Source: Acidovorax sp. DW039 (lineage in GTDB: Bacteria; Pseudomonadota; Gammaproteobacteria; Burkholderiales; Burkholderiaceae_C). From it: 64,000 nt of DNA. A program made the position numbers and the translations under genes. Positions 41,315 through 51,042 of the stretch are shown piece by piece. Each line of letters begins with the position of its first letter. Positions within the stretch are counted from its first letter, which is position 1. A model generated the notes under the pieces. That model did not search any database. It worked only from the letters and a program-made list of their open reading frames with translations, and was not told where the DNA came from. The stretch is taken from NCBI RefSeq assembly GCF_037101375.1, contig NZ_AP029019.1, positions 992,001-1,056,000 on the forward strand. Direction: 5' to 3'.

Positions 41315-43381
41315 ATGAAGGCGCTCGGGATGTCGTTTCCTCTTCCCGCCCAGTCAGAGCCAGTATCTGACGTCGCAGAGCTGGACAACCTGGCAGAGCG
41401 CACGCGCCGCTATGCCGCGCTCGACTGGATCTCTCGCCCCGTGTGGGTTTTTGATATTGACCACAAGCGGGTGTATTGGGCCAATGCCGCTGCGCTGTCG
41501 GTGTGGAATGCGCTGACCTTGCAGGAGCTTTGCACGCGGGACATGGGCCGAGACATGTCCGATTCCGTAGCGCAGCGCTTGGTCCAGTACCAAAGCGATT
41601 TCATCGCCAAGGGCGCCCAGTTCAACGAGCAGTGGACGGTGTACCCCGCCGGGGTGCCGGTGTCGCTCAACGTGCGCTTCAGTGGCCACCGCTTGCCGGA
41701 TGGGCGCATGTGCATGCTGTGCGAGGCCGAGCCCGTGGGCAGTGTGGCTCCGGCATCCCTGCGCTCGGTCGAGGCGCTGCTGCACACCGCAGTCATGATC
41801 ACCCTGTACGGCCAGGATGGGCACGCTCTCTATCGCAACCCCGCAGCCCGTGCGGCAGTCTGCAACCCCGATGAGCGCCTGGAAGAGCGAGTGGGAGATG
41901 CAGCAGCCTATGCGCAGCTGTGCTCCAGCCTGCAAGAGCGTGGCGTGGGCACCCTTACCTTGTCGGTGGCCACCCCGGCAGGCCGCCGCTGGCACGAGCT
42001 TTCGGCCCGCCAGTGCCGTGATGCTGTCACTGGCCAGGACGCACTGCTGGTGAGCGAGGCCGACATCAGCGCCATCAAGCGCACCGAGGAGCGCGCCAAC
42101 TTCCAGGCCTTGCACGATGCCCTGACCGGCTTGCCCAACCGCACGCATTTCATGCAGCGGTTCTCATGGGCGGTGTCGCAAGCTCAGGCCCAGGGGCAGG
42201 AGGTGGCCCTGCTGTTCATTGATCTGGACCACTTCAAGGATGTGAACGACACACTGGGCCACGCCGCGGGCGACCAGTTGCTGGTGACCATGGCCCAGCG
42301 CCTGCGCCACGCCAAGCATGGCAACGATGTGGTGGCCCGTTGGGGTGGTGACGAGTTTCTGGTGCTGGTCATGTCGCCCAACATCCGGGACGATCTGGCC
42401 GCCCTGCACGAACGCATTTCTTTTGCCGTGTCCACGCCGGTTCGCGTTGCCGATTCCGATGTGCGCGTCACCCCCAGCATCGGCGTAGCCTTGTATCCGC
42501 GCGATGGGGACACCATCGAGATCCTGCTGCGTAACGCAGACTTGGCCATGTACGCAGCCAAAGAGCGGGGGCGCGACACACTGGCCTTTTTTGACGAGCA
42601 GATGGCCCAGACCGTGCGCAGCCGCACCGAGCTGGAAGCCGAGTTGCGCCACGCGCTGGAACGCCAGCAGTTTGAAGTGTTCTACCAGCCGCGGGTGGAT
42701 GCCGCCACCAACACCATCATGGCGGTGGAAGCCCTGGTGCGCTGGCAGCACCCGCGCCTGGGCGTGGTGTCGCCAGAGCATTTCATCCCCTTGTGCGAGA
42801 GCACTGGCCTGATCCGGCAACTGGGGTTGTGGGTGTTTGCGCGTGCGGCGCAGCAGCAGGTGGCGTGGGCGGCGCAGGGTTTTGATCTGATGGTGTCAGT
42901 CAATCTCTCGGCCCGCCAGTTCATGCACCCCGAACTGCTGAACGACCTGCAGCGCGCCCTGCAGCAGGCCGGTGCAGACCCTTCGCGGCTGGAGGTGGAA
43001 ATCACCGAATCCATGCTGCTGGGGCACGACCCGCGCCAACTGGAGCTGGTGAAGGCCATCACGGCCATGGGGCTGTCGATTGCGCTGGACGACTTTGGCA
43101 CCGGGTATTCCAACCTTGCTTACCTGCAGCGCTTTCCCATCCACACCCTCAAGATCGACAAGACCTTCATCCAGGGCTCGGACGCCAACCGCTCCCTTGC
43201 TGCGCTGATCGTGCAGATCTGCAAGCTGATGAAGCTCACCGCCGTGGCTGAAGGCGTGGAGACGCAGGAGCAGCTGGACTGGCTCGTCCAGCACGGCATC
43301 GACCAGTACCAGGGCTATCTGTATTCGCGGCCCTTGCCGGTGGATGAGTTCACGGCCTGGCTGCGTCAAGAGGTGCAATAA
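41315..43381 (+). CDS. PAS-GGDEF-EAL cyclic-di-GMP enzyme
   Basis: 688 aa, no clear membrane segments, so probably cytosolic. Two PAS-like segments (about 35-140 and 150-255) precede GGDEF (WGGDEF, 344-348) and EAL (VEALVRWQHP, EAL at 472-474). The RxxD inhibitory site before GGDEF reads HGND, so product feedback is probably absent. EAL catalytic blocks ALDDFGTGYSNLAYL, KIDKTFIQG and AVAEGVETQEQ look intact, so it can be a phosphodiesterase, with or without cyclase activity. ATG 41330 is an alternative start. The PAS ligand is not predictable. Confidence 0.9.
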   Translation: MKALGMSFPLPAQSEPVSDVAELDNLAERTRRYAALDWISRPVWVFDIDHKRVYWANAAALSVWNALTLQELCTRDMGRDMSDSVAQRLVQYQSDFIAKGAQFNEQWTVYPAGVPVSLNVRFSGHRLPDGRMCMLCEAEPVGSVAPASLRSVEALLHTAVMITLYGQDGHALYRNPAARAAVCNPDERLEERVGDAAAYAQLCSSLQERGVGTLTLSVATPAGRRWHELSARQCRDAVTGQDALLVSEADISAIKRTEERANFQALHDALTGLPNRTHFMQRFSWAVSQAQAQGQEVALLFIDLDHFKDVNDTLGHAAGDQLLVTMAQRLRHAKHGNDVVARWGGDEFLVLVMSPNIRDDLAALHERISFAVSTPVRVADSDVRVTPSIGVALYPRDGDTIEILLRNADLAMYAAKERGRDTLAFFDEQMAQTVRSRTELEAELRHALERQQFEVFYQPRVDAATNTIMAVEALVRWQHPRLGVVSPEHFIPLCESTGLIRQLGLWVFARAAQQQVAWAAQGFDLMVSVNLSARQFMHPELLNDLQRALQQAGADPSRLEVEITESMLLGHDPRQLELVKAITAMGLSIALDDFGTGYSNLAYLQRFPIHTLKIDKTFIQGSDANRSLAALIVQICKLMKLTAVAEGVETQEQLDWLVQHGIDQYQGYLYSRPLPVDEFTAWLRQEVQ

Positions 43382-43565
43382 AGGCCTGTTCACAGGCGGC
43401 TTGCTTGGCTGAAAAAGTCTTTTCGCCTCGCAGCCGGACCTCGGTGATGGAAAGTGTTTTATTTCGGCCTTCGAAAACAGCCGGAGTGTGGGTGCTTACC
43501 ATGTGTTGACGATTTCTGCGTGTATCGTGTTGTAACTTCTGCATATTGATCGAGGTCACGCAAAC

Positions 43566-45089
43566 ATGAAATTGAAAACGCGAATTCTCTGGCTTTGCGC
43601 GGCCACCCTGCTGGGGCTGGTGGTGTTGTCTGCCGTGGCGGCCACCACGTTGTACCGATCCATGATGGCTGAGCGACGCGCGCAGTTGTCCAACCTGGTC
43701 GTGCTGGCCCACGCTGCAGCCCAGAAGGCGTATGACAAGGAAAAGAGCGGAGCCTTGTCGCGCGATGCCGCCCTCCAGGAAGCCAAAAGCGCCATCGGCA
43801 GCTTTGTGGAAAAGGACAAGTATTTCTTTGTGCGCGGCTACTCGGACGATGTGAACTACGTTCACCCCAACCCCAAGCGCATTGGCATCGTGGATGAAAA
43901 GGGCGGCAAAGAGGCGGGTGTGCGCTATCGCGCTTCCTTGCAGGGCACCACGGTGGGTTTCGTCACTGCGCCTGGCACCCGGCCCGGGGCCAAGGAGCCT
44001 GTCGACAAGCTGTACGCCGTGATCAAGTTTGAACCTTGGGACTGGATCATCGGCTTCGGCGACTATGTGGATGACATTGAAACTGCCTTCTGGCGCAACA
44101 CGGCCATTCTGCTTTCCATCGGCGCCGTGTTGATGCTGGTGATTGCCATGATGGCCTGGCAGATGCTGCGCACCTTGGTCCACCAGCTGGGTGGCGAGCC
44201 GCAATACGCCGCCGAGGTGGTCAGCCAGATTGCAGATGGCAACCTGGCCGTGGATGTGCAGACCTTGCCGGGCGATAGCACCAGCATTCTTCATGCGATT
44301 CGCACCATGCGCGACAACCTGGCGCATCTGGTGGGCCAGGTGCGCGACAGTACCGATTCGATTACGACGGCTTCTGCTGAAATTGCAGCAGGCAACAGCG
44401 ATCTGTCTGCCCGCACCGAATCCCAAGCCAGCGCCTTGCAGCAGACAGCCGCCTCCATGGAGCAGCTCACATCCACCGTGCAGCAGAACGCTGCCAACGC
44501 CCGACAGGCCGATGAGCTGGCACGCGCCGCTTCAGACATGGCCGTGCGGGGCGGTGAGGTCGTGCACGAAGTGGTGGGCACGATGGACTCCATCGAGCAG
44601 TCTTCCCGCAAGATTGTGGACATCATCAGCGTGATTGACGGCATTGCCTTCCAGACCAATATCCTGGCCTTGAACGCTGCGGTGGAAGCTGCGCGGGCCG
44701 GTGAGCAAGGGCGGGGCTTTGCGGTGGTGGCGAGCGAAGTGCGTGGCCTGGCACAGCGCAGTGCAGAGGCCGCCAAGGAGATCAAGGCACTGATCGATGA
44801 CTCCGTGGCCAAGGTCGGCGTGGGCACGCAGCTGGTGGAGCGCGCAGGCACCACCATGGGCGAAGTGGTCAATGGCGTCAAGAGCGTGACGGCCATGGTG
44901 GCGCAGATCAGTGCCGCCAGCAGCGAACAAAGTGCAGGCATTGCCCAAGTGAACCAGGCAGTCACGCAAATGGACCAGGGCACGCAGCAGAACGCCGCGC
45001 TGGTGGAAGAGGCCCTGGCCGCAGCACAGTCATTGAGCCAGCAGGCTGTGGCGTTGTCTCAGGTGGTGAGCAAGTTCAGAGTGGCGTGA
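43566..45089 (+). CDS. Methyl-accepting chemotaxis protein with single-Cache sensor
   Basis: 507 aa. TM1 at about 7-28, a periplasmic single Cache domain (sCache_2-like: [38 protein letters not shown]) at 30-175, TM2 at about 178-199, a HAMP segment, then the cytoplasmic signalling helices with the hairpin tip [36 protein letters not shown]. It senses an external ligand and controls the CheA kinase. sCache_2 receptors often bind small organic acids; the ligand here is unknown. It stands alone, without che genes nearby. Confidence 0.94.
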   Translation: MKLKTRILWLCAATLLGLVVLSAVAATTLYRSMMAERRAQLSNLVVLAHAAAQKAYDKEKSGALSRDAALQEAKSAIGSFVEKDKYFFVRGYSDDVNYVHPNPKRIGIVDEKGGKEAGVRYRASLQGTTVGFVTAPGTRPGAKEPVDKLYAVIKFEPWDWIIGFGDYVDDIETAFWRNTAILLSIGAVLMLVIAMMAWQMLRTLVHQLGGEPQYAAEVVSQIADGNLAVDVQTLPGDSTSILHAIRTMRDNLAHLVGQVRDSTDSITTASAEIAAGNSDLSARTESQASALQQTAASMEQLTSTVQQNAANARQADELARAASDMAVRGGEVVHEVVGTMDSIEQSSRKIVDIISVIDGIAFQTNILALNAAVEAARAGEQGRGFAVVASEVRGLAQRSAEAAKEIKALIDDSVAKVGVGTQLVERAGTTMGEVVNGVKSVTAMVAQISAASSEQSAGIAQVNQAVTQMDQGTQQNAALVEEALAAAQSLSQQAVALSQVVSKFRVA

Positions 45090-45121
45090 GCTGGGTCTCC
45101 TTTCCCCAGCCTCGCCCTTTG

Positions 45122-46171
45122 CTACCGCGCTGATGCAAGCGCGGGCGTCAGTTTCAAAAAGTGGTCCAGCATGTGGAAGTGGTCTTCAAAGAATTCCTCC
45201 TCCATGCCCGCCAGCTGGTCGATACGTGTCCACTGCACCAGCGCCGCATCGTCATCGGCCTGCACCACGGGGAAGGGTGCATTCCCCAGATCAAAGTAGT
45301 GTGCATGCGTCAGCGTGCGGCCACGCTGGCTGCGGTCGGGGTGGTCGAACACGGCCACAGACTGCAGCGCGGCGCGCATGGCGGCTTCGGGCAGATGGCA
45401 GTGGGTTTCTTCCACCAACTCGCGCAGGCAGGATTGCCACACGGTTTCGCGCTGCTCGATAAAGCCGCCGGGCACGGCCAACTGGCCCTTGCCAGGGGCA
45501 TGAGCGCGTCGGATGAGCAGCACATGGTTTTGGCAGCGCAGCACTGCATCCACGGTGACGAACACCGGCGGGTAGGGGGCCTTGGCCCAGGCTTCGCGGT
45601 AGCCGCGCAGCATGCGCCACTCTTGCTGCAGCGCGGGGTAGTGGGCGGTGTGGGCAAAGGCCTGCAGCGCAGCCAAGGTGCTGGCCGGGATCTCTGCGGC
45701 CAGCGGCGCCAGGGCGGTGGTCACGGTGTCGGGCGTGGCGCCAAAGTAGGCGTCGCGGATGGTGGTGGCGTCCATGCTGCCCTGGCGCGGCAGATCAATG
45801 AGGGACCAGCCGGGGAAGGCGCGCAGGTAGCTGCTGGTGGCGTCCTTGAAGTGGCCCACCAGCGCGATGCGTGCCCCAGCCTGCGTGCGCTCGGCCACGC
45901 CTGCGCGCACGGCCTGCACCCACACGGCTTCGTTGTAGTAGTCGCGCACGGGCATCACCTGCACGCGTGCACGGTCGGCTTCGGGCAAGGCCTGCAACAG
46001 CATGGCTTCGCGCTCTTGCCAGGTGAAGGGGTTCTTGGGCGAACGGGCCTGCCACGCAGATCCGACCACGACGATGACCTGCGGTGCCTGACGCAGCGCC
46101 TCTTGCAGCAGGGCGATGTGACCGCTGTGCACGGGTTCAAAACGGCCAATGAGAAGGGCGGTGTCGTGCAT
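45122..46171 (-). CDS. Bifunctional NMN adenylyltransferase/Nudix hydrolase
   Basis: 349 aa. N-terminal nucleotidyltransferase domain with ALLIGRFEPVHSGHIALL (residues 5-22) and the DATTIRDAYF block. The C-terminal half is a Nudix domain whose box, GFIEQRETVWQSCLRELVEE, keeps the G-x5-E-x7-RE-x2-EE catalytic pattern. Proteins of this NadM-Nudix type make NAD from NMN and ATP and hydrolyse ADP-ribose or similar. It is the last gene of the NAD-salvage cluster; a 244-bp repeat-containing gap separates it from nadE. Confidence 0.93.
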   Translation of the reverse strand: MHDTALLIGRFEPVHSGHIALLQEALRQAPQVIVVVGSAWQARSPKNPFTWQEREAMLLQALPEADRARVQVMPVRDYYNEAVWVQAVRAGVAERTQAGARIALVGHFKDATSSYLRAFPGWSLIDLPRQGSMDATTIRDAYFGATPDTVTTALAPLAAEIPASTLAALQAFAHTAHYPALQQEWRMLRGYREAWAKAPYPPVFVTVDAVLRCQNHVLLIRRAHAPGKGQLAVPGGFIEQRETVWQSCLRELVEETHCHLPEAAMRAALQSVAVFDHPDRSQRGRTLTHAHYFDLGNAPFPVVQADDDAALVQWTRIDQLAGMEEEFFEDHFHMLDHFLKLTPALASAR

Positions 46172-46193
46172 GGGTCTCCAGTGCTTTATGGGT

Positions 46194-46243
46194 ATTTTTA
46201 GGCTCTAGCGCTTATCTATCAAGCGCGGGTAGCTACGATTTTA
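46194..46243. repeat. Dispersed palindrome, copy 6 (nadE / nadM gap)
   Basis: CTAGCGCTT (46205-46213), 7-nt spacer, AAGCGCGGG (46221-46229), flanked by TTTTTAGGCT and TAGCTACGATTTT. It lies just upstream of the NMN adenylyltransferase gene. Confidence 0.7.
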
Positions 46244-46349
46244 GTAGTGATTGCCTTTAGGGAAGGGGCGCGCCGATGGGTACCGGCGCGGCCCCCACCA
46301 GCGGACGCCGCGCAAGGGCCTGAGCTGGCCGCGCCGCCCCGCCGCGCTG

Positions 46350-46412
46350 GCGTCGTCCCCCTTCCCACGCGCAGCGTGAGAGAAGGGGGAAGCCGCAAAG
46401 CGGCTCAGGGGG
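46350..46412. repeat. Hairpin-forming intergenic element after nadE
   Basis: CCCCCTTC ... GAAGGGGG forms a stem around an inner CGC-AGCG, followed by GCCGC-AAA-GCGGC and a closing CAGGGGG. It starts 3 bp past the nadE stop on the transcribed minus strand. Multi-stem elements of this look seem common between genes in related genomes (from memory). No T-run, so it may stabilise or end the transcript. Confidence 0.45.
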
Positions 46413-46415
46413 TTG

Positions 46416-48116
46416 TCACACATACCGTGCCGCTATCGGCATCTGTCGCCCGCTGCCAAAGGCTCTTGGGCGCACACGCACGATGGGTGGGGCCTGGCGG
46501 CGCTTGTATTCGTTGCGGGCCACCATGCTGCGTACGCGTTGCACCAGCGCGCGGCCGGCCTCGTCGCTCTCCAGCTGTGCCACGAAGGCGCGCGCCGCTG
46601 CGTGTTCGGGGGTAGACAGGCGCTCGCCTTCAATCACCAGCTTGAGCACTTCGTCCAGCACCGGGTAGGGCGGCAGGCTGTCCACATCGCGCTGGCCGGG
46701 GGCCAGTTCGGCAGAGGGTTCTTTGTCGATGATGGCCTGCGGAATCAGCTCGCGCCCGGCGTGGGCGTTGACGTGGCGCGACAGGGCAAACACCTCGGTC
46801 TTGTACAAATCGCCAATCAGGCCCAGCCCGCCGTTGGTGTCGCCATACAGCGTGCAGTAGCCCACCGCAATCTCGCTCTTGTTGCCCGTGGTGAGCAGCA
46901 GGTGGCCGAAGGCGTTGGAGTATTCCATCAGCACCGTGCCGCGAATGCGGGCCTGCAGGTTTTCGAGCGGCAGGCCCGCCAGCGGCTGGCCAAAGCTGGC
47001 CTCAAACTGCTGTGCGTAGCCTGCCACCAGCTCGGCAATCGGGTGCGTGTGCAATCGCACGCCCAAGTTCTGGCAGAGCTGGGCGGAATCATCGACCGAG
47101 CCACTGCTGGAGTAGCGCGAGGGCATGGTCACGCCCACCACGTTGTCCGGGCCCAGGGCTTGTGCGGCCAGCGCCAGCGTGAGTGCACTGTCGATGCCGC
47201 CCGAGCTGCCCACCACCACCTGCGTGAAGCCGCAGCGCCGGGCGTAGTCCTTGAGGCCCAGCACGATCTGCTGGCGGTAAAACTCCATGGTGGGGATGCC
47301 TTCGGCGGGCACGGGGGCTGGCGCTGCGCCATCAGCGGTGCGGAAGTGGCCGTTGTCAAACTGCAGGGTGCGCACATCCTCCACAAACCGGGCGGCCTCA
47401 AACACCACGCCCGCATCGGGCTCTGCGGCAAATGAAGCGCCGTCGTACACCAGCTGGTCGTGCCCACCCACCTGGTTCACATACAGCACGGGCAGGCCGT
47501 GGCGGCGCGAGGCTCCGGCAAAAATCTGGTGGCGCTGCTCACGCTTGCCCAGGTGGCTGGGGCTGGCGTTGATGCTCACCACCAGGTCCGGCGCGGCGTC
47601 GCGCAGGCGCTCGAACGGGTTGGTGGCGTAGTCGGCGCCGTGGTCGTTCCAGCCGTCCTCACACACCAGCAGGCCCACCTGTGCGTTGCCGATGCGCAGC
47701 ACCTTGGCTACGTCGGGGCCGGGCTCAAAGTGGCGGCGTTCGTCAAAGATGTTGTACGTGGGCAGCAACTGCTTGGCGTACTGCAGGCGCACGGCGCCGC
47801 CTTGCAGCACCAGCAGGCTGTTGTGCAGCTTTTTGCCCGGGCCTTGCGTGGGTGTGGGGGCGCCCACCACCCAGTGCAATTGCGGCAGGGCGGCAGAGGC
47901 CTGTTGCAGCGCGGCCATGCCCGCGTCAATGCGCTGCAGAAAGGCCGATTCTTCCAGCAGGTCGCCGGGGTAGTAGCCGCACAGGGACAGTTCGCTGAAC
48001 ACTATGAGGTCGGCCTGCTCGCGGGCCGCTTGCTGCGCGGCAGCCACCATGCGGGCGACATTGCCTTCGATGTCGCCGACGGTGAGGTTGAGTTGGGCAA
48101 GGGTGATGCGCAGCAT
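46416..48116 (-). CDS. nadE: Glutamine-dependent NAD+ synthetase
   Basis: 566 aa. The N-terminal CN-hydrolase (glutaminase) domain has the catalytic triad E42 (VFSELSLCGYYP), K115 (LQYAKQLLP) and C152 (LLVCEDGWND). The C-terminal synthetase domain has the ATP loop GSSGGIDSALTLALAAQAL and TTGNKSEIAVGYCTLYGD. It amidates nicotinate adenine dinucleotide to NAD+, using glutamine as nitrogen donor. Only 2 bp separate it from pncB upstream, so the two form an operon. Confidence 0.97.
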   Translation of the reverse strand: MLRITLAQLNLTVGDIEGNVARMVAAAQQAAREQADLIVFSELSLCGYYPGDLLEESAFLQRIDAGMAALQQASAALPQLHWVVGAPTPTQGPGKKLHNSLLVLQGGAVRLQYAKQLLPTYNIFDERRHFEPGPDVAKVLRIGNAQVGLLVCEDGWNDHGADYATNPFERLRDAAPDLVVSINASPSHLGKREQRHQIFAGASRRHGLPVLYVNQVGGHDQLVYDGASFAAEPDAGVVFEAARFVEDVRTLQFDNGHFRTADGAAPAPVPAEGIPTMEFYRQQIVLGLKDYARRCGFTQVVVGSSGGIDSALTLALAAQALGPDNVVGVTMPSRYSSSGSVDDSAQLCQNLGVRLHTHPIAELVAGYAQQFEASFGQPLAGLPLENLQARIRGTVLMEYSNAFGHLLLTTGNKSEIAVGYCTLYGDTNGGLGLIGDLYKTEVFALSRHVNAHAGRELIPQAIIDKEPSAELAPGQRDVDSLPPYPVLDEVLKLVIEGERLSTPEHAAARAFVAQLESDEAGRALVQRVRSMVARNEYKRRQAPPIVRVRPRAFGSGRQMPIAARYV

Positions 48117-48118
48117 GG

Positions 48119-49312
48119 TCAGTCCTTTACTTGGAAAACCTGGCGCAGATAGGCCAAGTAAGTCTCATCGTCACACAGCGTCTTGCCGGGCGTGTCCGAC
48201 AGCTTCGCCACCGGCTGCCCGTTGGCGCGCACGAGCTTCATCACGATGTTCAGGGGCTTGTGGTCCGCACCCATGTCGTTGGTGAGATGGGTGCCAATGC
48301 CAAAACCCAGCTGCGTGCGGTCGCCAAAGTGGCGGTAGAGCATCAGGGCGCGCTCCAGGTTGAGCCCGTCAGAGAACACCAGCCGCTTGGTGTGCGCATC
48401 AATGCGCAGCTTGGCGTAGTGCGCCAGGGCCTTTTCGCCCCAGGCCACGGGGTCGCCCGAGTCGTGCCGCAGGCCGTCGAACAGCTTGGCAAAGTACAGG
48501 TCAAAGTCGGCCAGGAAGGCGTCCATGCCCACGGTGTCGGTCAGCGCAATGCCCAGGTCGCCGCGGTATTCCTGCACCCAGTCTTCGAGCGCGGCTTTTT
48601 GAAAGTCGCGCAGGCGCACGCCCAGGGCCTGGTAGCTTTGCAGGTATTCGTGCGCCATGGTGCCTATGGGCACGAGATTCAGGTCGCGCGCCAGCAGCAC
48701 GTTGCTGGTGCCTTTGAACCACTGCGGCGCCTGTGTGGCAAAGGTCTGCACCACCTCGCGCTGCCAGGCCCCGCTGTAGCGGCGGCGCAGGCCAAAGTCG
48801 AACAACTCGAACGGATGCCGCAGCGTGGCCTGCTGGGCCAGGGCCTGTAGTTGCTGCACCTTGGCCGCCAAGCGTTCGCGGCCGCTGGTGAGGGCCTGGG
48901 CCACGTCAAAGCGGCGAAAGTACAACTCGTTGACGATGGCCAGCACAAAAATCTCAAAGCCCATCACATGCACCTGCGGCCCCTGCGCCACGATGTGCAA
49001 CTGCTCGCCTTCGGCCCAGGCGCGGATGAAGCTGCGCTGGAACTGGAAGATGCGCAGAAAGTCCACAAAGTCGCTTTTGATGTAGCGCAGGCTGGCCACG
49101 TAGGCCAGTTCGTCCTGTGTGAAGCGCAGCGTGCACAGGTGGTCCAGCGCGGCATTCACCTCGGGCAGCAGCTCGGCCAGCGGGTAGGCGGGTGTGTTGC
49201 GGCACACAAAGCGGTATTCGCTTTGCGTTTGCGGGTGGCGGTGCAGCAGCGCCTGCCACATGGTGAACTTGTAGAGGTCGGTGTCGAGCAGGCTGGTGAT
49301 GACGGGTTGCAT
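48119..49312 (-). CDS. pncB: Nicotinate phosphoribosyltransferase
   Basis: 397 aa from ATG 49312 ([22 protein letters not shown]); a GTG four codons upstream is possible. Family blocks: [38 protein letters not shown] (with the phosphorylated-His region), [32 protein letters not shown] and [12 protein letters not shown]. It converts nicotinate and PRPP to nicotinate mononucleotide, the Preiss-Handler entry. It lies between the nicotinamidase-like gene (46 bp upstream) and nadE. Confidence 0.97.
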   Translation of the reverse strand: MQPVITSLLDTDLYKFTMWQALLHRHPQTQSEYRFVCRNTPAYPLAELLPEVNAALDHLCTLRFTQDELAYVASLRYIKSDFVDFLRIFQFQRSFIRAWAEGEQLHIVAQGPQVHVMGFEIFVLAIVNELYFRRFDVAQALTSGRERLAAKVQQLQALAQQATLRHPFELFDFGLRRRYSGAWQREVVQTFATQAPQWFKGTSNVLLARDLNLVPIGTMAHEYLQSYQALGVRLRDFQKAALEDWVQEYRGDLGIALTDTVGMDAFLADFDLYFAKLFDGLRHDSGDPVAWGEKALAHYAKLRIDAHTKRLVFSDGLNLERALMLYRHFGDRTQLGFGIGTHLTNDMGADHKPLNIVMKLVRANGQPVAKLSDTPGKTLCDDETYLAYLRQVFQVKD

Positions 49313-49324
49313 GGTGATGCTCAC

Positions 49325-49374
49325 TTATTAATAGCTGCTTGCGCTTGTTGCATAAGCGCTAGAGGCTGATTTGA
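49325..49374. repeat. Dispersed palindrome, copy 7 (overlaps a stop codon)
   Basis: CTTGCGCTT (49338-49346), 7-nt spacer, AAGCGCTAG (49354-49362), flanked by TTAATAGCTG and AGGCTGATTTG. The TAG of the upstream hydrolase gene (49359-49361, minus strand) lies inside the right arm, and its last codons are repeat sequence. Confidence 0.8.
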
Positions 49375-50216
49375 TTCATGTTTGAAAGCTGTGCGCCCGC
49401 AGCGCGCATGCCTTCTAGAAACGCCTGGTGCTGCGCCTCGAACCCACCCACGGGGCTCATGCCATCGGTCAGCAGCACGATGCGGCTGGCCTGCCAGAGC
49501 GGCTGCAGGCGGGGCAGGTGCTGCACGATGTGCTCGGTGGTCGATCGCACGCAGTGACTGCTGGCCTCGCCCGCAATCAGCAGCACATCGGCCTGGCCCA
49601 GTGACTGCAGCAGGGCGGTGTTCAGTGCTGTGCTGTCGTCATCGGCATCGGGCACTTCGGCCTCGATGGCGCTGTAGTGCTCCGTCCAGGGGTTGGTGCC
49701 TTTGAACACATTGCGCACCGCACGCTGGCGCTGCAGTTGCCAATCGCCGCAGGCGGCCAGCACATCGGCATGCACGCCGTGGCCCCAGCTGCCTACTTCG
49801 CAGTGCACGGGCCACACCATCAGGGTGTAGCGGCCCTGGGCTTCCAGCGCGTCGAGGTATTGCAGCGTGCGCGGCAGGGCGGCGGGGTCGCGCGGCGTGA
49901 AGTCGCCCGCACGCACCTGGGCGGCGGTGATGGGGGTGAAGGGCACCACATCAGCCCCCGCGCCGGTCTGCCAGAAGCCGGGGTGGGCGATGTCCAAGCG
50001 CTGGTGCGAGTCCAGCGTGACGGTGATGGCGTCGAGCTGGTGGCCTTGCTGGCGAATGAACCGGGCCAGCCGCTGCATGTCGGCATGGGCGCCGGGCACA
50101 GGCAGGCTGGGGGCGGTGCGCTGGCCAGTGAGCGTATCCATGGGCTGCCATGCGGCAGGCAGATCGCAAAAGTCGTTTTGAGGGTCAATCACCAGCAGCT
50201 GGATGTTGCGGGGCAT
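49359..50216 (-). CDS. Isochorismatase-family cysteine hydrolase, nicotinamidase-like
   Basis: 285 aa, longer than the roughly 180-215 residues of typical nicotinamidases. Catalytic blocks: LLVIDPQNDFCDLP (Asp), MVWPVHCEVGSWGHGVH, and LLIAGEASSHCVRSTTEHI with the nucleophile Cys. The context with pncB and nadE strongly suggests deamidation of nicotinamide to nicotinate. The extra length lies in insertions around residues 30-110. The last four residues (ISL-stop region) are encoded by a palindromic repeat. It is first in the minus-strand NAD operon, opposite nrtR. Confidence 0.85.
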   Translation of the reverse strand: MPRNIQLLVIDPQNDFCDLPAAWQPMDTLTGQRTAPSLPVPGAHADMQRLARFIRQQGHQLDAITVTLDSHQRLDIAHPGFWQTGAGADVVPFTPITAAQVRAGDFTPRDPAALPRTLQYLDALEAQGRYTLMVWPVHCEVGSWGHGVHADVLAACGDWQLQRQRAVRNVFKGTNPWTEHYSAIEAEVPDADDDSTALNTALLQSLGQADVLLIAGEASSHCVRSTTEHIVQHLPRLQPLWQASRIVLLTDGMSPVGGFEAQHQAFLEGMRAAGAQLSNMNQISL

Positions 50217-50250
50217 GGTCTTCTCCTGATTGGTTGACGCCAGTGTAAGG

Positions 50251-50277
50251 TAGTTAGTACAAAAAATAAACTAACTA
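50251..50277. promoter_or_regulatory. Probable NrtR operator, NAD-salvage operon side
   Basis: Perfect inverted arms TAGTTAGT (50251-50258) and ACTAACTA (50270-50277) around an 11-nt A-rich core, 34 bp upstream of the nicotinamidase-like gene. Assignment to NrtR is inferred from position. Confidence 0.6.
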
Positions 50278-50346
50278 AGTTGCAAGTGTTTGTATGGAAA
50301 GAAGGATTTGGTCCATTGATTCCAACAACGCAGCAGCCAGTTTGTT

Positions 50347-50365
50347 TAAGTTTGTGACAAACTTA
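50347..50365. promoter_or_regulatory. Palindrome directly before nrtR
   Basis: TAAGTTTGT-G-ACAAACTTA, a perfect 19-bp palindrome ending 5 bp before the nrtR start codon. It differs in sequence from the palindrome at 50251, so the two may bind different proteins or one may be a ribosome-site hairpin. Confidence 0.55.
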
Positions 50366-50370
50366 GGCTT

Positions 50371-51042
50371 ATGACTCCCGCTGCCAACCCCGCTGTGATC
50401 TGTACTGTGGACGTGGTCCTGCTCACGCTGGTGCAGGACACGTTGCACGCAGCGCTGCTGCGCCGCGACAAAGCCCCGTTTGCCGGGGCGCTGGCGCTTC
50501 CGGGCGGGTATATCCACGCGCAGGAGGATGCAGACACCCAGGCCAGCGCTGCGCGCGTGCTGCGCGAGAAGTCGGGTCTGCAAAGCCCTTATCTGGAGCA
50601 GCTTGCCACCTTCTCCGGCCCCGTGCGCGACCCCCGTGGCTGGTCGCTGGCCGTGGCGTATTGCGCTCTGGTGCCTGCGGCTTTGCTGGAAGGTGGAGCG
50701 CTGGAACTGGTGCCTGTGTCTGCCTTGCCTCCCTTGCCCTTTGACCACCGGGCGATGGTGGAGGCGGCGGTGACCCGGGTGCGCAACAAGAGCCAATACT
50801 CGTCCATGCCTGTGTATCTGTGTGCCGAGCCGTTCACGCTGCCCCAGCTGCAGTCGGTGTACGAAGCGGTGCTGGGCGAGCCGCTGAACAAGGTGAGCTT
50901 TCGCCGCAAGATGGAAGAGCTGGGCATGCTGGAGCCTATGCCTGGGGCCATGCAAACCGGTGCAGCGCACCGGCCTGCGCAGATGTACCGACTCAAACCG
51001 GCTTTTCGTTGCAGTTTGTCTACAAGCCTTCGCGGTCTCTGA
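50371..51042 (+). CDS. nrtR: Nudix-related transcriptional regulator NrtR
   Basis: 223 aa. The N-terminal Nudix-like domain has lost catalytic residues: the box reads GYIHAQEDADTQASAARVLREKSG, where the RE-x2-EE core is replaced by RVLREK. The C-terminal winged-helix (FTLPQLQSVYEAVLGEPLNKVSFRRKMEELGMLEP) is the NrtR DNA-binding domain. NrtR repressors control NAD biosynthesis and are released by ADP-ribose. It is divergent from the nicotinamidase-pncB-nadE genes, its expected targets, with two palindromes between. Confidence 0.92.
   Translation: MTPAANPAVICTVDVVLLTLVQDTLHAALLRRDKAPFAGALALPGGYIHAQEDADTQASAARVLREKSGLQSPYLEQLATFSGPVRDPRGWSLAVAYCALVPAALLEGGALELVPVSALPPLPFDHRAMVEAAVTRVRNKSQYSSMPVYLCAEPFTLPQLQSVYEAVLGEPLNKVSFRRKMEELGMLEPMPGAMQTGAAHRPAQMYRLKPAFRCSLSTSLRGL

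Noticed and set aside
43384..43397. GCCTGT-TC-ACAGGC hairpin after the GGDEF-EAL gene
   Set aside because: Only a 6-bp stem with a tiny loop and no T-run; too weak to call a terminator.
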